Positions 1 to 9,224 are shown, numbered from the stretch's first letter. The stretch is DNA of 64,000 nucleotides from Paenibacillus sp. D2_2 (GCF_031199965.1 NZ_CP133605.1:1024501-1088500), one strand, 5' to 3'. Program-made: numbers and translations. Notes: generated from the sequence alone by a model not told the origin.

Positions 1-1321
1 AAGCGTACAATATTGGAGGAAGCAATTATTTTCAATTAAGAGATTTGGCTGGTCTATTAAAATTGGATGTCTCCTTCAATCCGCAAAAGAATCAGATTAT
101 TGTTGAGCCACAGCTTCCTGAACATGCCTACCAGACCGATGGCGTAGATGCCGGGAAAACAATGCTGTCGTTTCTTATTTCTCAAGATGGAGTAGTCCAA
201 TTAGCTCTCACTTGATCCATAATAGTGATGGAACCTTCAGCAGTATTACTGTAGATGAGAATAATGTACATATCGAGTCGTATGACCGTAATTATAAAGT
301 AACGGCTAGCCAGAAGCTTCCGCTTGAGCTGGAGTACTATGGCGCGTTCTATAGCGGTAAGCAATATAACTATATCGCCTATGGTCAGGACAACAAGGAA
401 GAGAACGACAATAAAGAAGTGATTCGGGTCGTGCGCTATGACAAGAGCTTCAATCGAATCGACAGTGCCTCAGTCACGGGCGGACAGAGTTACACGATTC
501 AGCCGTTCCGTTCTGGATCTGGGAAGATGGATGAGAATGGGGATGAACTGGTATTTCATACGTCTCGTCTGAGATATACGACCCCGGATGGACTGAACCA
601 TCAATCTCAGTTAACCCTTATCATCAATACATCAACGATGCGCGTAACCAATGATACGGGTCGGTTCCAGAAGAACCACGTCAGTCATTCCTTTGATCAA
701 TATGTCAAGTATGATGGCAAGGATCATGTGTTGGTGGACCATGGAGATGCCTACCCTCGTTCCATCGTACTTCATAAGGGAAATGGGACACAGTATAGCG
801 AGGTGGACTTGGTACCGATCCCAGGAAGTATCGGAGCGAATGCAACAGGAGTTTCTGTAGGGGGTTTGGAGATATCTTCGACACATTATCTGACAGCATA
901 TAATACGGTCGATCATTCCAAGGTCAAGAAGTATACCTCTTACGAGTTGGAGGGGCTTGAACAGGATGTCCGTGATATTATGATCGCAACCGTGCCAAGG
1001 ACGAATCTGAGTACGGGAGCAGTTAAAAATATTACATTAGCGCAATATACTACTGGCTCTGATAAAATTGGATCTGTTCCAAAACTCGTAAAAATCGATA
1101 ATGATCATTTTATCGTATTATGGCAAGAGTTTGACCAACAGCGCACGCCGTTTGGAGTTAAATATGTACAAGTCGACGGAAGTGGGAATGTGGTCGGTGA
1201 AGTGCAATCTTTTCCAAAATTTCTTCTGTCCGAATGTGAACCTATTGTCACTGACAATCAGTTGATTTGGTTCACAGATAAGAAGGGAAAGCGTGTCTTC
1301 TATACGATTCCTTTAAGCTAG
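1..1321 (+). CDS. Stalk-domain surface protein with repeat-rich beta body (5' partial, one frameshift)
   Basis: The window opens inside this gene. Frame 3 reads NIGGSNYFQLRDLA, the signature of the copper amine oxidase N-domain-like stalk domain common in Paenibacillus surface proteins, and runs to a stop at 213-215. The body continues in frame 2 to 1321, with repeated Tyr/Asp/Gly-rich beta strands (for example HTSRLRYTTPDG and VSHSFDQYVKYDG). Adding one A to the A run at 156-159 joins the frames and gives GKNNAVVSYFSR, so the break is probably a base-calling error. The body is about 370 residues and beta-propeller-like in feel. It is probably secreted and cell-surface associated by analogy with stalk-domain proteins. 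The specific function is unknown and no catalytic motif was recognised. Confidence 0.7.
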
Positions 1322-1358
1322 ATCAGATATCTTAGACAATCAAAGCAAGCTATTATAC

Positions 1359-1395
1359 AGCGTGTACCGGTATGAGCCGGTGCACGCTTTTTTTT
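1359..1395 (+). terminator. Rho-independent terminator
   Basis: A 12-bp stem (agcgtgtaccgg / ccggtgcacgct, one G-T pair) with a 6-nt loop is followed by eight T residues. It lies 38 nt after the stop of the stalk-domain gene. Confidence 0.9.
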
Positions 1396-1474
1396 CAGAT
1401 ATATATCTACGTCTGCAATATTACCTTGACAGTCATAGTACTATTATATATATTGTATCCAGGGGGTGGCTTAC

Positions 1475-1826
1475 TTGAGCGGAAAAATTTCATCCGACTT
1501 GCTAAGGGGTCATACCGATACGATTGTCCTTGGGATTCTGATGGATGGGGATAGTTATGGGTATGAGATCTACAAGAGGATTATAGAGATGAGCGAAGGC
1601 CTGTACGAATTGAAGGAGGCTACGCTCTATTCGAGCTTCAGAAGGCTGGAGCAGGACGGAAATATTCTTCCTATTGGGGGACGAGACCCAGGGTGGAAGA
1701 AGGAAATACTATAGCATTACCGACACGGGCAAAAATATATATCGACAAAATAAAGAGGACTGGGAATTCACTAAAGAAATCATTGATAAATTAATTAAGG
1801 GGAGGATCGATGGAAATGAAAGATAG
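1475..1826 (+). CDS. PadR family transcriptional regulator (two frameshifts)
   Basis: This is a small winged-helix repressor of about 117 residues once repaired. The N-terminal frame reads [22 protein letters not shown] and then [15 protein letters not shown], the classical PadR helices and winged-helix recognition region. After about 1666 the frame is lost twice, probably one missing base at 1664-1668 and one G in the run 1676-1680. Restoring both gives a [15 protein letters not shown] stretch and then SITDTGK, the canonical PadR wing. A TTG start at 1475 is chosen because AGGGGG lies 8 nt upstream; GTG at 1466 overlaps that site. The stop at 1824-1826 lies inside the next gene, so the two are translationally coupled. 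PadR genes next to prefix-domain membrane proteins are a recurrent pair in Firmicutes, and regulation of this two-gene operon by its own product is an inference. Confidence 0.85.
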
Positions 1827-2685
1827 AATAAAGAAACATGTAGACCACTTATTCGCTGATATTTATGAGACGAAACAACTAAGTGAATTGAAGGAAGAGA
1901 TTCGTGGAAATTTACTGGAGAAAATAAATGATTTAATCGCTAAAGGCGACAATGCAAATGCAGCCTTTGAAAAGGCGGTTTCCGACCTGGGGGATATGAG
2001 CGAGCTGGTAGATAGCCTGAAAAAAGCCTCCGAGACGAAATTCAATGAAGCTATGTTCAAACAGGTTCCATTAGATAAGAAGCATGTCATCGGATATACG
2101 ATTGCTTCTGTGTGTACATTGTTAGGCTTAATGCTTGGCGGAATTGCATATTTACAATATGAAGATCTATATAGAACATTATTGTTTGCTGTTCCTTTTA
2201 TTTTGGTGGCCGCTCCGATCTTTATCTATTTCGGTCTCACACAGGAGACCGTACATGATTATGGCATGAACAAGAGACGTGCCTTATCTTACAGTATCGC
2301 ATCTGAAATTATTCTGCTAGGTGCTGCCTTTTCGGGAATGCTGTATTTTCAGGATAGAACACTACCGTTTATTTTAATAACCTTTATGCCCTTTGTCATC
2401 GTGGCTGCCATTATGTTTGTCTATCTAGGACTTACAGAGAAGAGCAGAACAAAGATGGATTCCGAATGGGCGAAGCAATGGATCAGTTATTATAGCGACC
2501 CGCAATCCTACGCTGTTAGTGGAAGTATTTCCGGTGCATTATGGATATTTTGTATCGGCGCCTTCTTCTTAGTCGGATTCATGTGGAGCTGGAAGTACTC
2601 CTGGATCACATTTGTTGTCGCCGTAGGCTGCCAACTGTTAATCGAGGCTTACTTCGCTGCAAGGAGAAAGAAGCAATCTGTATAA
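1810..2685 (+). CDS. PadR-associated membrane protein with HAAS/permease-prefix-like N-terminus
   Basis: 291 residues. Residues 1-75 form a soluble helical segment ([18 protein letters not shown], then [12 protein letters not shown]) like the HAAS/DUF1700-type prefix domain that follows PadR regulators. The rest has about six hydrophobic helices in three pairs, starting near residues 92, 118, 155, 178, 235 and 257. The middle helices repeat a pattern ([17 protein letters not shown], then [17 protein letters not shown]), which suggests internal duplication of a two-helix unit. It overlaps the PadR gene by 17 nt. GGGGAGG at 1799-1805 serves the ATG at 1810, or the second ATG at 1816. It probably acts in the membrane as a sensor or signalling partner of PadR; the substrate is unknown. 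Confidence 0.75.
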   Translation: MEMKDRIKKHVDHLFADIYETKQLSELKEEIRGNLLEKINDLIAKGDNANAAFEKAVSDLGDMSELVDSLKKASETKFNEAMFKQVPLDKKHVIGYTIASVCTLLGLMLGGIAYLQYEDLYRTLLFAVPFILVAAPIFIYFGLTQETVHDYGMNKRRALSYSIASEIILLGAAFSGMLYFQDRTLPFILITFMPFVIVAAIMFVYLGLTEKSRTKMDSEWAKQWISYYSDPQSYAVSGSISGALWIFCIGAFFLVGFMWSWKYSWITFVVAVGCQLLIEAYFAARRKKQSV

Positions 2686-2763
2686 TCCATCTCAATGATG
2701 AACCCGGCCTATCGCTGTTAACTGCGATCATATCAGTTACCTCGAGCAACCTTGGATTAATAT

Positions 2764-2823
2764 AAAAAAATGATCGGCAGCTTGGTAGCTATCGTAACGA
2801 GACTGCCGCTGCCGATCATTTTT
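2764..2823. terminator. Bidirectional terminator between convergent genes
   Basis: AAAAATGATCGGCAG pairs with CTGCCGATCATTTTT around an internal loop. The A run on one side and T run on the other allow it to serve both the PadR-partner operon (+) and the alarmone synthetase gene (-). Confidence 0.85.
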
Positions 2824-2906
2824 GTTGGCGGGGGACTTTTACCATTGTCTATTGGTCCGAAGTGGCTCCTGGTTTACCGCAAAGCGGTATCGTAAGTTAC
2901 CATTCG

Positions 2907-3680
2907 TTACAAGTCGGAATCTGGCTGTGAATCCTCATCTTTTCGGCTTTCCTCCAGCGCCAGCTTCAAGAGGTGATCAGGAATCTTGAACTTCTCGTTA
3001 TCAATCAGCAGTTCATTAAGGAAATTCGACTCTGAATGGTGGGACAGCTTGATTTCGTTGACTTCATGTTGAAGCTGCTCCATCTTCAGATCAAGTTCAT
3101 AGGCGGTATCGGCGGCTAGTTTCAAGTCTTTTAACAGCTCACCCGGTACCGTCTCATTGCATTTATAGAAGATTTTATGCTCCAGGCTGGCCCAGAAATC
3201 CATGGCGATTGTGCGGATCTGAATCTCAACACAGACTGGCTCAACGCGGTCGGACATAAATACAGGGACCTCTACTAGCAGATGCAAGCTCTTATAGCCG
3301 TTCGGTTTCGGATTTTTAATATAATCTTTGACGGAGATTGTTGTCAGGTCCTGTTGGCTCTGCAGCATTTCACTGATCCGGTAAATGTCCGATATGAAAG
3401 AACAGGTAATGCGAATACCGGCAATATCTTTAATGGTGTGCTTAATGTCGTCTAGCGAGTTTATTCCACCCTTGCGGTACAGCTTCTTCATAATGCTCTC
3501 TGGAGTTTTCAATCTGGACTTGGTGTGTTCGATCGGATTATAGTCATGCAATAGCTGAAATTCTTCCTGCAGAATATCAATCTTCGTCTCCACTTCCTGT
3601 AGAGCAAATTTATACATCATTAGAAATCGAGTTATCTTCTTTTGCATCGTCTTCATTTGTTCTAATGGATTATCTATCAT
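2907..3680 (-). CDS. ywaC: Small alarmone synthetase, RelA/SpoT-domain GTP pyrophosphokinase (YwaC/RelP type)
   Basis: 257 residues. It is predicted to make (p)ppGpp from ATP and GTP/GDP in the cytosol. The synthetase core is clear: NPIEHTKSRLKTPESI, DIAGIRITCSFISDIY, KNPKPNGYKSLHLLVEVP and EIQIRTIAMDFWASLEHKI, the motifs of the YwaC/SasA class. There is no HD hydrolase domain and no TGS/ACT region, as expected for a small synthetase. The reading frame is open far upstream to 4034, but that extension overlaps the divergent peptidase gene and is low-complexity. The start at 3680 is preceded by AAAGGAAG at 7 nt spacing and gives the family-typical length. The C-terminus carries about 45 extra residues ending in an acidic KDEDSQPDSD tail. 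It is monocistronic. In Bacillus, ywaC is induced by cell-envelope stress; whether that holds here is not visible. Confidence 0.92.
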   Translation of the reverse strand: MIDNPLEQMKTMQKKITRFLMMYKFALQEVETKIDILQEEFQLLHDYNPIEHTKSRLKTPESIMKKLYRKGGINSLDDIKHTIKDIAGIRITCSFISDIYRISEMLQSQQDLTTISVKDYIKNPKPNGYKSLHLLVEVPVFMSDRVEPVCVEIQIRTIAMDFWASLEHKIFYKCNETVPGELLKDLKLAADTAYELDLKMEQLQHEVNEIKLSHHSESNFLNELLIDNEKFKIPDHLLKLALEESRKDEDSQPDSDL

Positions 3681-3851
3681 ATCTGTCTTCCTTTTCATAT
3701 ATAATGATAGCTTGCTATATATATTATAACGTAGTCCCAAACCTGATTTCCAGAAACCCGGAATATCAGGGCTGAACGGAAGGAAATAATGGATAGTTGT
3801 GGAATATAAATAAGAAATATTTAACGATAAGAAAGAAGGTAGAATTGTACG

Positions 3852-5546
3852 ATGAAATTTAGCGAATATCCTTATGAACGCCCGGACGTCAAAGATTTCG
3901 AATTGAAGTTCAAGGAACTTTTGAATTCCTTCAATTCCGCGGATAGCTACGAAGAGCAGGATCTCGCCATGTCCGCGATTAACAAGCTTCGCACCGAGTA
4001 TGATTCGATACATACTATCGCTAGTATCCGTCATTCGATCAATACGAATGATGAATTCTATAAGGCGGAAAATGATTATTATGACGAGGTTGACCCTATC
4101 GTTCTAGAATTTATCAACGACTATTATCGAGCACTAGTGGGATCGAAATTTAGAGCTGAACTGGAGAAGAAGTGGGGTAAGCAGCTATTTCAACTGGCTG
4201 AGCTGTCGCTTAAGACATTTAGCCCCGAGATTATTGAGGATTTACAGCTGGAGAATAAGCTTCAGACGGAGTATACTCAGTTGATTGCTTCTGCAAAGAT
4301 TTTGTTCGAGGGTGAGGAACGTACACTATCGCAATTGGTTCCTTTCATGCAGTCCACGGATCGTGACCTGCGGAAGAGAGCTGAGGAAGCACGCTCTGGC
4401 TTCATGGCCGAGAATGAGGAGAAGCTAGATCGAATCTATGATGATATGGTGAAGGTACGGACGAAAATAGCGAAGAAGCTAGGCTATAACAATTTTGTTG
4501 AGCTTGCTTATGCTAGAATGAACCGGACCGATTATAATGCCGAGATGGTCGCTAATTTCCGTGCTCAAGTCCTAGAATATATTGTTCCTGTTACGACGAA
4601 GCTGAAGGAACGCCAGCGTAATCGCATCGGCGTGGAGCAACTGCTCTACTATGATGAGAATATCAGCTTCAAGTCGGGGAATGCAACGCCGAAAGGCGAT
4701 CCCGATTGGATTGTGAACCATGGGAAGACAATGTACGCCGAGCTGTCGCCGGAGACTGATGAGTTCTTCTCCTTCATGCAGAATAATGAACTGATGGATC
4801 TCGTCAGTAAAAAAGGCAAACAAAGTGGTGGCTATTGCACCTATATTGGCGATTACGGAGCACCATATATTTTCTCCAATTTCAATGGTACTTCTGGCGA
4901 TATTGATGTTCTAACCCATGAAGCAGGTCATGCGTTCCAAGTATACGAGAGCAGACAATTCTTGGTGCCGGAGTACAGCTTCCCAACGTATGAGGCTTGT
5001 GAAATTCATTCCATGAGTATGGAATTTTTCACTTGGCCGTGGATGGACCGCTTCTTCGAAGAAGAAGCGGATAAATATCGCTTTGACCATTTGGCAAGCG
5101 GCCTGATCTTTATTCCATACGGCGTTACGGTCGATGAATTCCAGCACTTCGTCTATGAGAATCCAGATGCTACTCCAGCTGAACGTAAGCAGGCATGGCG
5201 TGATATTGAGCGTAAATATTTGCCGCATCGTAATTATGAGGATAACGAATATTTGGAACGCGGCGGCTTCTGGCAGAAGCAAGGGCATATTTTCTCGACG
5301 CCGTTCTATTATATCGACTATACGCTTGCGCAAATTTGCGCATTTCAGTTCTGGAAGAAGATGCACGAGGACCGTGGGGCAGCTTGGTCGGATTATTTGC
5401 GCCTATGTCGTCAAGGCGGTAGCCTGTCCTTTACCGAATTGGTGAAGGTGGCCGGTCTGATCTCCCCATTCGAGGATGGTTGCGTTACTTCGGTCATCGG
5501 CAGCATCGAGAACTGGCTCGATCAAGTGGATGATATGGCACTGTAG
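3852..5546 (+). CDS. M3 family oligoendopeptidase (PepF/thimet-like zinc metallopeptidase)
   Basis: 564 residues, intact. It is a cytosolic zinc peptidase that degrades short peptides. The active-site motif HEAGHAFQ lies near residue 357, with the second zinc-ligand helix SYNxxE-like region YEACEIHSMSMEFF about 30 residues later, as in family M3. The N-terminal half is helical (dimer/lid region), and the C-terminal signature GHIFSTPFYYIDYTLAQICA is typical of the Firmicutes oligoendopeptidase branch. No signal peptide is present. The ATG at 3852 follows AAGAAAGAAGG. It is divergently oriented from the alarmone synthetase with about 170 nt between the starts, and is followed by its own terminator, so it is probably monocistronic. 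Confidence 0.95.
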   Translation: MKFSEYPYERPDVKDFELKFKELLNSFNSADSYEEQDLAMSAINKLRTEYDSIHTIASIRHSINTNDEFYKAENDYYDEVDPIVLEFINDYYRALVGSKFRAELEKKWGKQLFQLAELSLKTFSPEIIEDLQLENKLQTEYTQLIASAKILFEGEERTLSQLVPFMQSTDRDLRKRAEEARSGFMAENEEKLDRIYDDMVKVRTKIAKKLGYNNFVELAYARMNRTDYNAEMVANFRAQVLEYIVPVTTKLKERQRNRIGVEQLLYYDENISFKSGNATPKGDPDWIVNHGKTMYAELSPETDEFFSFMQNNELMDLVSKKGKQSGGYCTYIGDYGAPYIFSNFNGTSGDIDVLTHEAGHAFQVYESRQFLVPEYSFPTYEACEIHSMSMEFFTWPWMDRFFEEEADKYRFDHLASGLIFIPYGVTVDEFQHFVYENPDATPAERKQAWRDIERKYLPHRNYEDNEYLERGGFWQKQGHIFSTPFYYIDYTLAQICAFQFWKKMHEDRGAAWSDYLRLCRQGGSLSFTELVKVAGLISPFEDGCVTSVIGSIENWLDQVDDMAL

Positions 5547-5566
5547 GTTCACAATTCCAACTATTA

Positions 5567-5602
5567 AAACAGCGCGTAGCGATGTCGGTACGCGCTGTTT
5601 GT
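5567..5602 (+). terminator. Terminator of the M3 peptidase gene
   Basis: A 12-bp perfect stem, AAACAGCGCGTA / TACGCGCTGTTT, with a 10-nt loop sits 21 nt after the stop codon. The stem itself ends in a T stretch. Confidence 0.8.
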
Positions 5603-5708
5603 ATTTTCAGCATAAACGCTGTTCAATCTTCACTTTGTTTATCTTCTTTGTTGTTTATGTTGCAGTCTGAGCAGCAATGTTGAGCTTTCAACTATTCTCA
5701 TAACGCAG

Positions 5709-6353
5709 CTATGAAGCAGAATCATCAATTCGGGAGAGACGTTCCATGACGAGCTGGACAGCAATCGCATCATCAACGTAGCCGATCGGGAATAAATAAT
5801 CAGGAATGATATCAACGGCAGAGATGAAATACAATAGTCCGCTACCAAGTACCGCCTGCTCCTCAGCAGATATATCTTCATGACAATACTGCTCGAACAT
5901 CCGATTTAGCTTCTCGATGAAGGGTCCGGCACCGTTCACCTGCTCTACCTTGGAATGAAAGTCATCGTGAATCATTTGTTTGCCTTCGGTAGTCCGGGCA
6001 TATTGCTCGTACTTCTCTAATTCCTGCTGAACGCGTTCTTTTGTATACTGCGGGTCGAAGTTTGATGAGGAGGCAAGAATGTCTTGAATCGTATTAATGG
6101 AGTGATGAAGCTCGGTGAGCTGTTCCCTTTCGAACTCACTGCCATCCAGCATGGCTGCTTCGACGAGCATTCCTAGCGGTACATGCAGATGTTCCGCAAA
6201 TAGCTTTAGGTGGTTTGGCTTGGCAGGTTGCTTTCCATTTACGATACGGGATATTGTCGCTGTATCGATCCCCGTCAATATACTCAGCTTCCGCATGGAT
6301 AATGAGTTCTTCTGCAGCAGTGATTTGAGTATGACGCCAAAATTTGATTCCAC
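5709..6353 (-). CDS. XRE-type helix-turn-helix protein fused to a DUF1232 (YkvA-like) domain
   Basis: 214 residues with the chosen start. Residues 5-60 form an XRE/Cro HTH (LSMRKLSILTGIDTATISRIVNGKQPAKPNHLK is spread over helices 2-4). Residues 75-145 are a helical linker. The last 65 residues match DUF1232 (SGLLYFISAVDIIPDYLFPIGYVDDAIAV). The frame is open to 6527, but GTG at 6353 has an exceptionally strong site (GAGGAGGAGG, 8 nt spacing) and starts the protein right at the HTH; ATGs at 6380 and 6383 are alternatives. The role is presumably a DNA-binding regulator. DUF1232 is a small membrane-linked or helical domain of unknown function often found in stress-related proteins. It stands alone and faces away from the next gene. 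Confidence 0.75.
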   Translation of the reverse strand: MESNFGVILKSLLQKNSLSMRKLSILTGIDTATISRIVNGKQPAKPNHLKLFAEHLHVPLGMLVEAAMLDGSEFEREQLTELHHSINTIQDILASSSNFDPQYTKERVQQELEKYEQYARTTEGKQMIHDDFHSKVEQVNGAGPFIEKLNRMFEQYCHEDISAEEQAVLGSGLLYFISAVDIIPDYLFPIGYVDDAIAVQLVMERLSRIDDSAS

Positions 6354-6558
6354 TCGCGAATCCTCCTCCTCTCTGAGCATCATCCTTCTACTTAGATCAA
6401 TATATGAAGAAAGTACGGCCTTGTTCATATTCTTGTTTCTTGAATTTGTATATTGTTGCTGATTTCTCAACATATCTTCGATTGGCCGTTTGTATTTATT
6501 TATATGGCTGAGTTTCAACAATAGCACTAAATGCAGGCATCAGAAGGTTTGTATCTCT

Positions 6559-6585
6559 TGTCACAAAACAATCCCTTATCTCGTG
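6559..6585 (+). promoter_or_regulatory. Candidate ECF41-type sigma promoter
   Basis: TGTCACA (6559-6565), exactly 16 nt, then CGTG (6582-6585). My recollection of the published ECF41 target promoter is TGTCACA-N16-CGTC. The element sits 31 nt ahead of the flavoprotein start whose operon ends in an ECF41-like sigma gene, which fits autoregulation. The -10 differs at the last base. Confidence 0.65.
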
Positions 6586-6616
6586 TTATGTACATAACGA
6601 AGAATAGGGAGTAGTG

Positions 6617-7808
6617 ATGAATATGAAGGAGACAAGATGTATTGTCGTTGGCGGGGATACGCAGGAATTAACGCTGTAAAGGCCATAGAAAAAGCTTTTG
6701 GCAGTCGGGAGGGGCTCCCTACACTGCGGATCATTCTGATGGATAAGCATCCTTATCATCTGCGGAAGGTGCTGCTCTTCAAGCCGGCGGCGGTGGAGAA
6801 TGAGGAGATTACGGTTCCGCTAGCGAGACTGCTGCCGCAAGATGTGGATTTTATTCAGGCCACGGTGACAGGAATCGATTCCGAGGTTAAAAGAGTTCAT
6901 TATGTGAATAATCAGGGCAATGAGCAAGTGATGGAATTCGACGTTCTCGTACTGGCTGCAGGAAGTGTCATACGTCAGCCTGATTCAGAACAAGGGGGAA
7001 TCGCCTTGACAGGTCTGGCTGCTGCGCAGAGCATTCGTGAGACATGGAGGGCTAATCTAAGAAAGGCCACAATGATGGAGGATCAGGCAGAACGTGAACG
7101 ACTCATGACTATTACCGTAGCCGGTGCGGGAATAAGCGGTATTGAAACCTCCGCAGAACTGGCTTATGCGGTTCGTGAGGATGTGAATGCACTGGGCTTG
7201 GAGCCGAATGCGGTAGTTGTGAAGCTTATTAATGCAAATAACAGGTTGTTCCCGGACGGTCCCGTCAAAGTAGGAACCAAGCTGGAGCGAATGCTTGAAG
7301 CGGGTGGAGTTACGGTGCTGCATAACCGTAAAGTGTTGCAGGAGAAGGACGGGTGCTGACACTGTCGGATGGCAGTATAATCCCTTCTGGCTTATGTGTG
7401 TGGACGTTAGGGCTTTTGCCGAATCCCATGCTGAGCAGCTTGGGCGTACCACTTACTGCTGATGGGTACATTGCCGTAGATGCCAGCTACCGTGTGCAGA
7501 GGGCCCCGGGCATATACGCTATAGGTGATTGTGCGGAGATTATTGATCCGGCCAGCGGACTTGCAGACGGTAAGACATGCAAGGAAGCGACAGCCCAAGC
7601 GTCCCGACTGGCTCAAGTTATAGCAGCGGACCTGATGGGGCGCCCGGCTCCTACACATAAGAGATTCATGGATTTTTTCTGCTTTGGTCTTGGGCCGCAG
7701 CGTGGAATTGCATGGACACGGGCATGGGGAATCGATATGATCTTTACAGGCAAGCTGGGTTGGCGTCTCAGGGAGTTTACCTGGAAGTCGGCAAGTTTGT
7801 TGAAATAA
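6617..7808 (+). CDS. NAD(P)/FAD-dependent oxidoreductase, type II NADH dehydrogenase-like (two frameshifts)
   Basis: About 397 residues when repaired. The start ATG at 6617 gives MNMKETRCIVVGGG. A G is missing in the run at 6653-6656, after which the frame continues YAGINAVKAIEKAF. This restores the N-terminal FAD-binding GGGYAG dinucleotide fold. A second G is missing at 7351-7353, restoring VLQEKDGVLTLSDG. The second nucleotide-binding motif is VAGAGISGIETSAELA (near residue 170), and the C-terminal FAD motif is GIYAIGDCAE (near residue 305). This is the layout of NDH-2/YjlD-type dehydrogenases, which pass electrons from NADH to quinone at the membrane face. The gene is followed after 80 nt by an ECF41-type sigma gene and preceded by a promoter fitting that sigma, so the oxidoreductase is probably its target. 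Confidence 0.85.
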
Positions 7809-7888
7809 GGTAGTAGTACGGCTTGTTACAGACGATTAATATACAGTGTTCTTTTAACTAGTTTGGGTACTTGGAGGGAAGAAGTTAG

Positions 7889-8854
7889 ATGCAGATAAAG
7901 GAGCTTTATACCGAATATAAGGGACTGCTGTTTACGCTTGCCTACCAGTTGACCGGGTCAGCTTCCGATGCGGAAGATGCGGTGCAAGACGTATTTTTGA
8001 AGGTACATGACATAGATCTACAGCGTCTCGCTGAACCGAAGGCCTATTTATGCAAAATGGTGACGAATCGCTGTCTCGATGTGCTTAAATCGGCGCGAAA
8101 ACGGCGGGAACAATACTTTGGTCCTTGGCTACCTGAACCGATTCCAACTTCGGGGGATGAGCTGTTCGAATCGGTGGTGCGCGGAGAGCTGCTGTCCTAT
8201 GCGATGCTCGTATTACTTGAGCGACTTTCACCTGTGGAGAAAACGGTGTTCGTGCTCCGCGAAGCGTTAGGATTCGAATATGCCGATATTGCGGAGGTAA
8301 TCGGTAAGAGTGAAGCGAACTGTCGCAAGCTGATCAGCCGTGCGCGAAGCAAGCTGGGGATCAGGGACAGGCAGGACGTTCGCCATGAAGCTATTAAGGA
8401 AGAGTGGATTGGTCGGTTCCTGGTGGCCCTGCAAAAAGGAGATATGGACGCTGTGATCTCCATGCTGGCCGAAGATGCTGTCGTTATCTCGGATGGTGGA
8501 GGCAAGGCGTTGGCAGCTGTGAATCCCATTCGTTCACGTGAACTGGTTGCGCGTTTCCTGATTGGACTTATTCGTAAATTTGAACCATCCACGGAAGCAG
8601 ATGGAGCAACATACGCAGAGAGAAGAGAGGGAGCGGAAGGAACGAAAGACGCAGGAAAACTAGAGAAGGCAGTGAAATTGGAGGAAGCACTACAGCTTGA
8701 ATTACGGGAGATCAATGGCCAGACCGGGCTTGTAGCCCGGTCTGGCGGCAGCAACATCATCGATACCGCAGCGCTTATTCATATTGAAGGGAACTCAATC
8801 AGCAGCATATACTTCATCAGAAATCCAGAGAAGCTGCAATATTTGCGGAGATAG
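7889..8854 (+). CDS. ECF41-type RNA polymerase sigma factor with C-terminal SnoaL-like domain (SigJ-like)
   Basis: 321 residues, intact. Sigma region 2 lies at about residues 5-70 (LAYQLTGSASDAEDAVQDVF) and region 4 at about 105-160 (LSPVEKTVFVLREALGFEYADIAEV). The diagnostic ECF41 motifs are all present: WLPEP in the inter-region linker, DGGGK at the start of the C-terminal domain and NPEKL at its end. In this group the fused SnoaL-like domain controls sigma activity in place of a separate anti-sigma factor, and the target is usually an adjacent oxidoreductase, epimerase or carboxymuconolactone decarboxylase. Here that neighbour is the flavoprotein upstream. The C-terminal domain holds an unusual charged insertion (8590-8700, rich in Glu, Lys and Ala) and a perfect DNA palindrome in its coding sequence. 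The ATG at 7889 follows GGAGGGAAG. Confidence 0.9.
   Translation: MQIKELYTEYKGLLFTLAYQLTGSASDAEDAVQDVFLKVHDIDLQRLAEPKAYLCKMVTNRCLDVLKSARKRREQYFGPWLPEPIPTSGDELFESVVRGELLSYAMLVLLERLSPVEKTVFVLREALGFEYADIAEVIGKSEANCRKLISRARSKLGIRDRQDVRHEAIKEEWIGRFLVALQKGDMDAVISMLAEDAVVISDGGGKALAAVNPIRSRELVARFLIGLIRKFEPSTEADGATYAERREGAEGTKDAGKLEKAVKLEEALQLELREINGQTGLVARSGGSNIIDTAALIHIEGNSISSIYFIRNPEKLQYLRR
8718..8746. repeat. Perfect 12-bp inverted repeat inside the sigma factor coding sequence
   Basis: GCCAGACCGGGC, 5-nt loop, GCCCGGTCTGGC. It lies in the C-terminal domain codons, reading NGQTGLVARSGG. No T run follows, so it is not a standard terminator. Confidence 0.8.
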
Positions 8855-9077
8855 TACTATTCGTAACAACTATGGATGTGGCAGTCCAAGACATTTGTAT
8901 GCAGGAAATTTTGACCAGTTAGTGATTTCTTTATGTAAAGGCACAACTCTCAATATGGAGCATGTCATGGGTTTTGAAGACGGCGGTATAAAATATTTTT
9001 AATCAATCTGGGAATCGCCCTCCGTATGCTGTCAGGACTAAGATGGAATTAGCTTGATCGGGAGGGAGTGATCGGTA
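8855..9077. other. Intergenic, possible decayed coding fragment
   Basis: A forward frame ending at 9000-9002 encodes a plausible protein C-terminus (CKGTTLN followed by MEHVMGFEDGG) without a credible start. It overlaps the sigma gene end in another frame. I could not assign it to a family. Confidence 0.25.
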
Positions 9078-9137
9078 TGAAACGCCGGGCTAATTTTTCT
9101 ATTGTATATGTTAAGGTGTTCATCTATTATTATTAAG
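9078..9137 (+). CDS. Possible 19-residue small protein
   Basis: An ATG preceded by GGGAGGGAG at about 9 nt opens 19 codons (MKRRAN, then hydrophobic and Tyr-rich to the stop) and is followed 5 nt later by a rho-independent terminator. It could be a genuine small basic/hydrophobic peptide or the truncated head of a lost gene. Nothing links it to a known family. Confidence 0.3.
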
Positions 9138-9142
9138 CTGAA

Positions 9143-9177
9143 AAAAGCCATGGACGGCAAGCGGTCTATGGCTTTTT
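9143..9177 (+). terminator. Rho-independent terminator
   Basis: AAAAGCCATGGAC / GTCTATGGCTTTT hairpin with an 8-nt loop and flanking A and T runs (one G-T pair). Confidence 0.85.
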
Positions 9178-9224
9178 ATGTGTGAGTGTCGTATCTCGAT
9201 TGTCTTGACTGGATGGAGGAGTAA

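Noticed and set aside
3681..4034. N-terminal extension of the alarmone synthetase to 375 residues
   Set aside because: It overlaps the start of the divergent M3 peptidase, is low-complexity, has no binding site, and the YwaC-type family begins at residue 119 of this frame.
4911..5366. Antisense 151-codon open frame within the M3 peptidase gene
   Set aside because: The forward strand carries an unambiguous conserved peptidase, and the reverse frame has no family resemblance.
8784..9002. A 72-codon gene overlapping the sigma factor end
   Set aside because: The first half is an out-of-frame shadow of the sigma gene and has no binding site. Only its last part looks protein-like and is described as a possible remnant.
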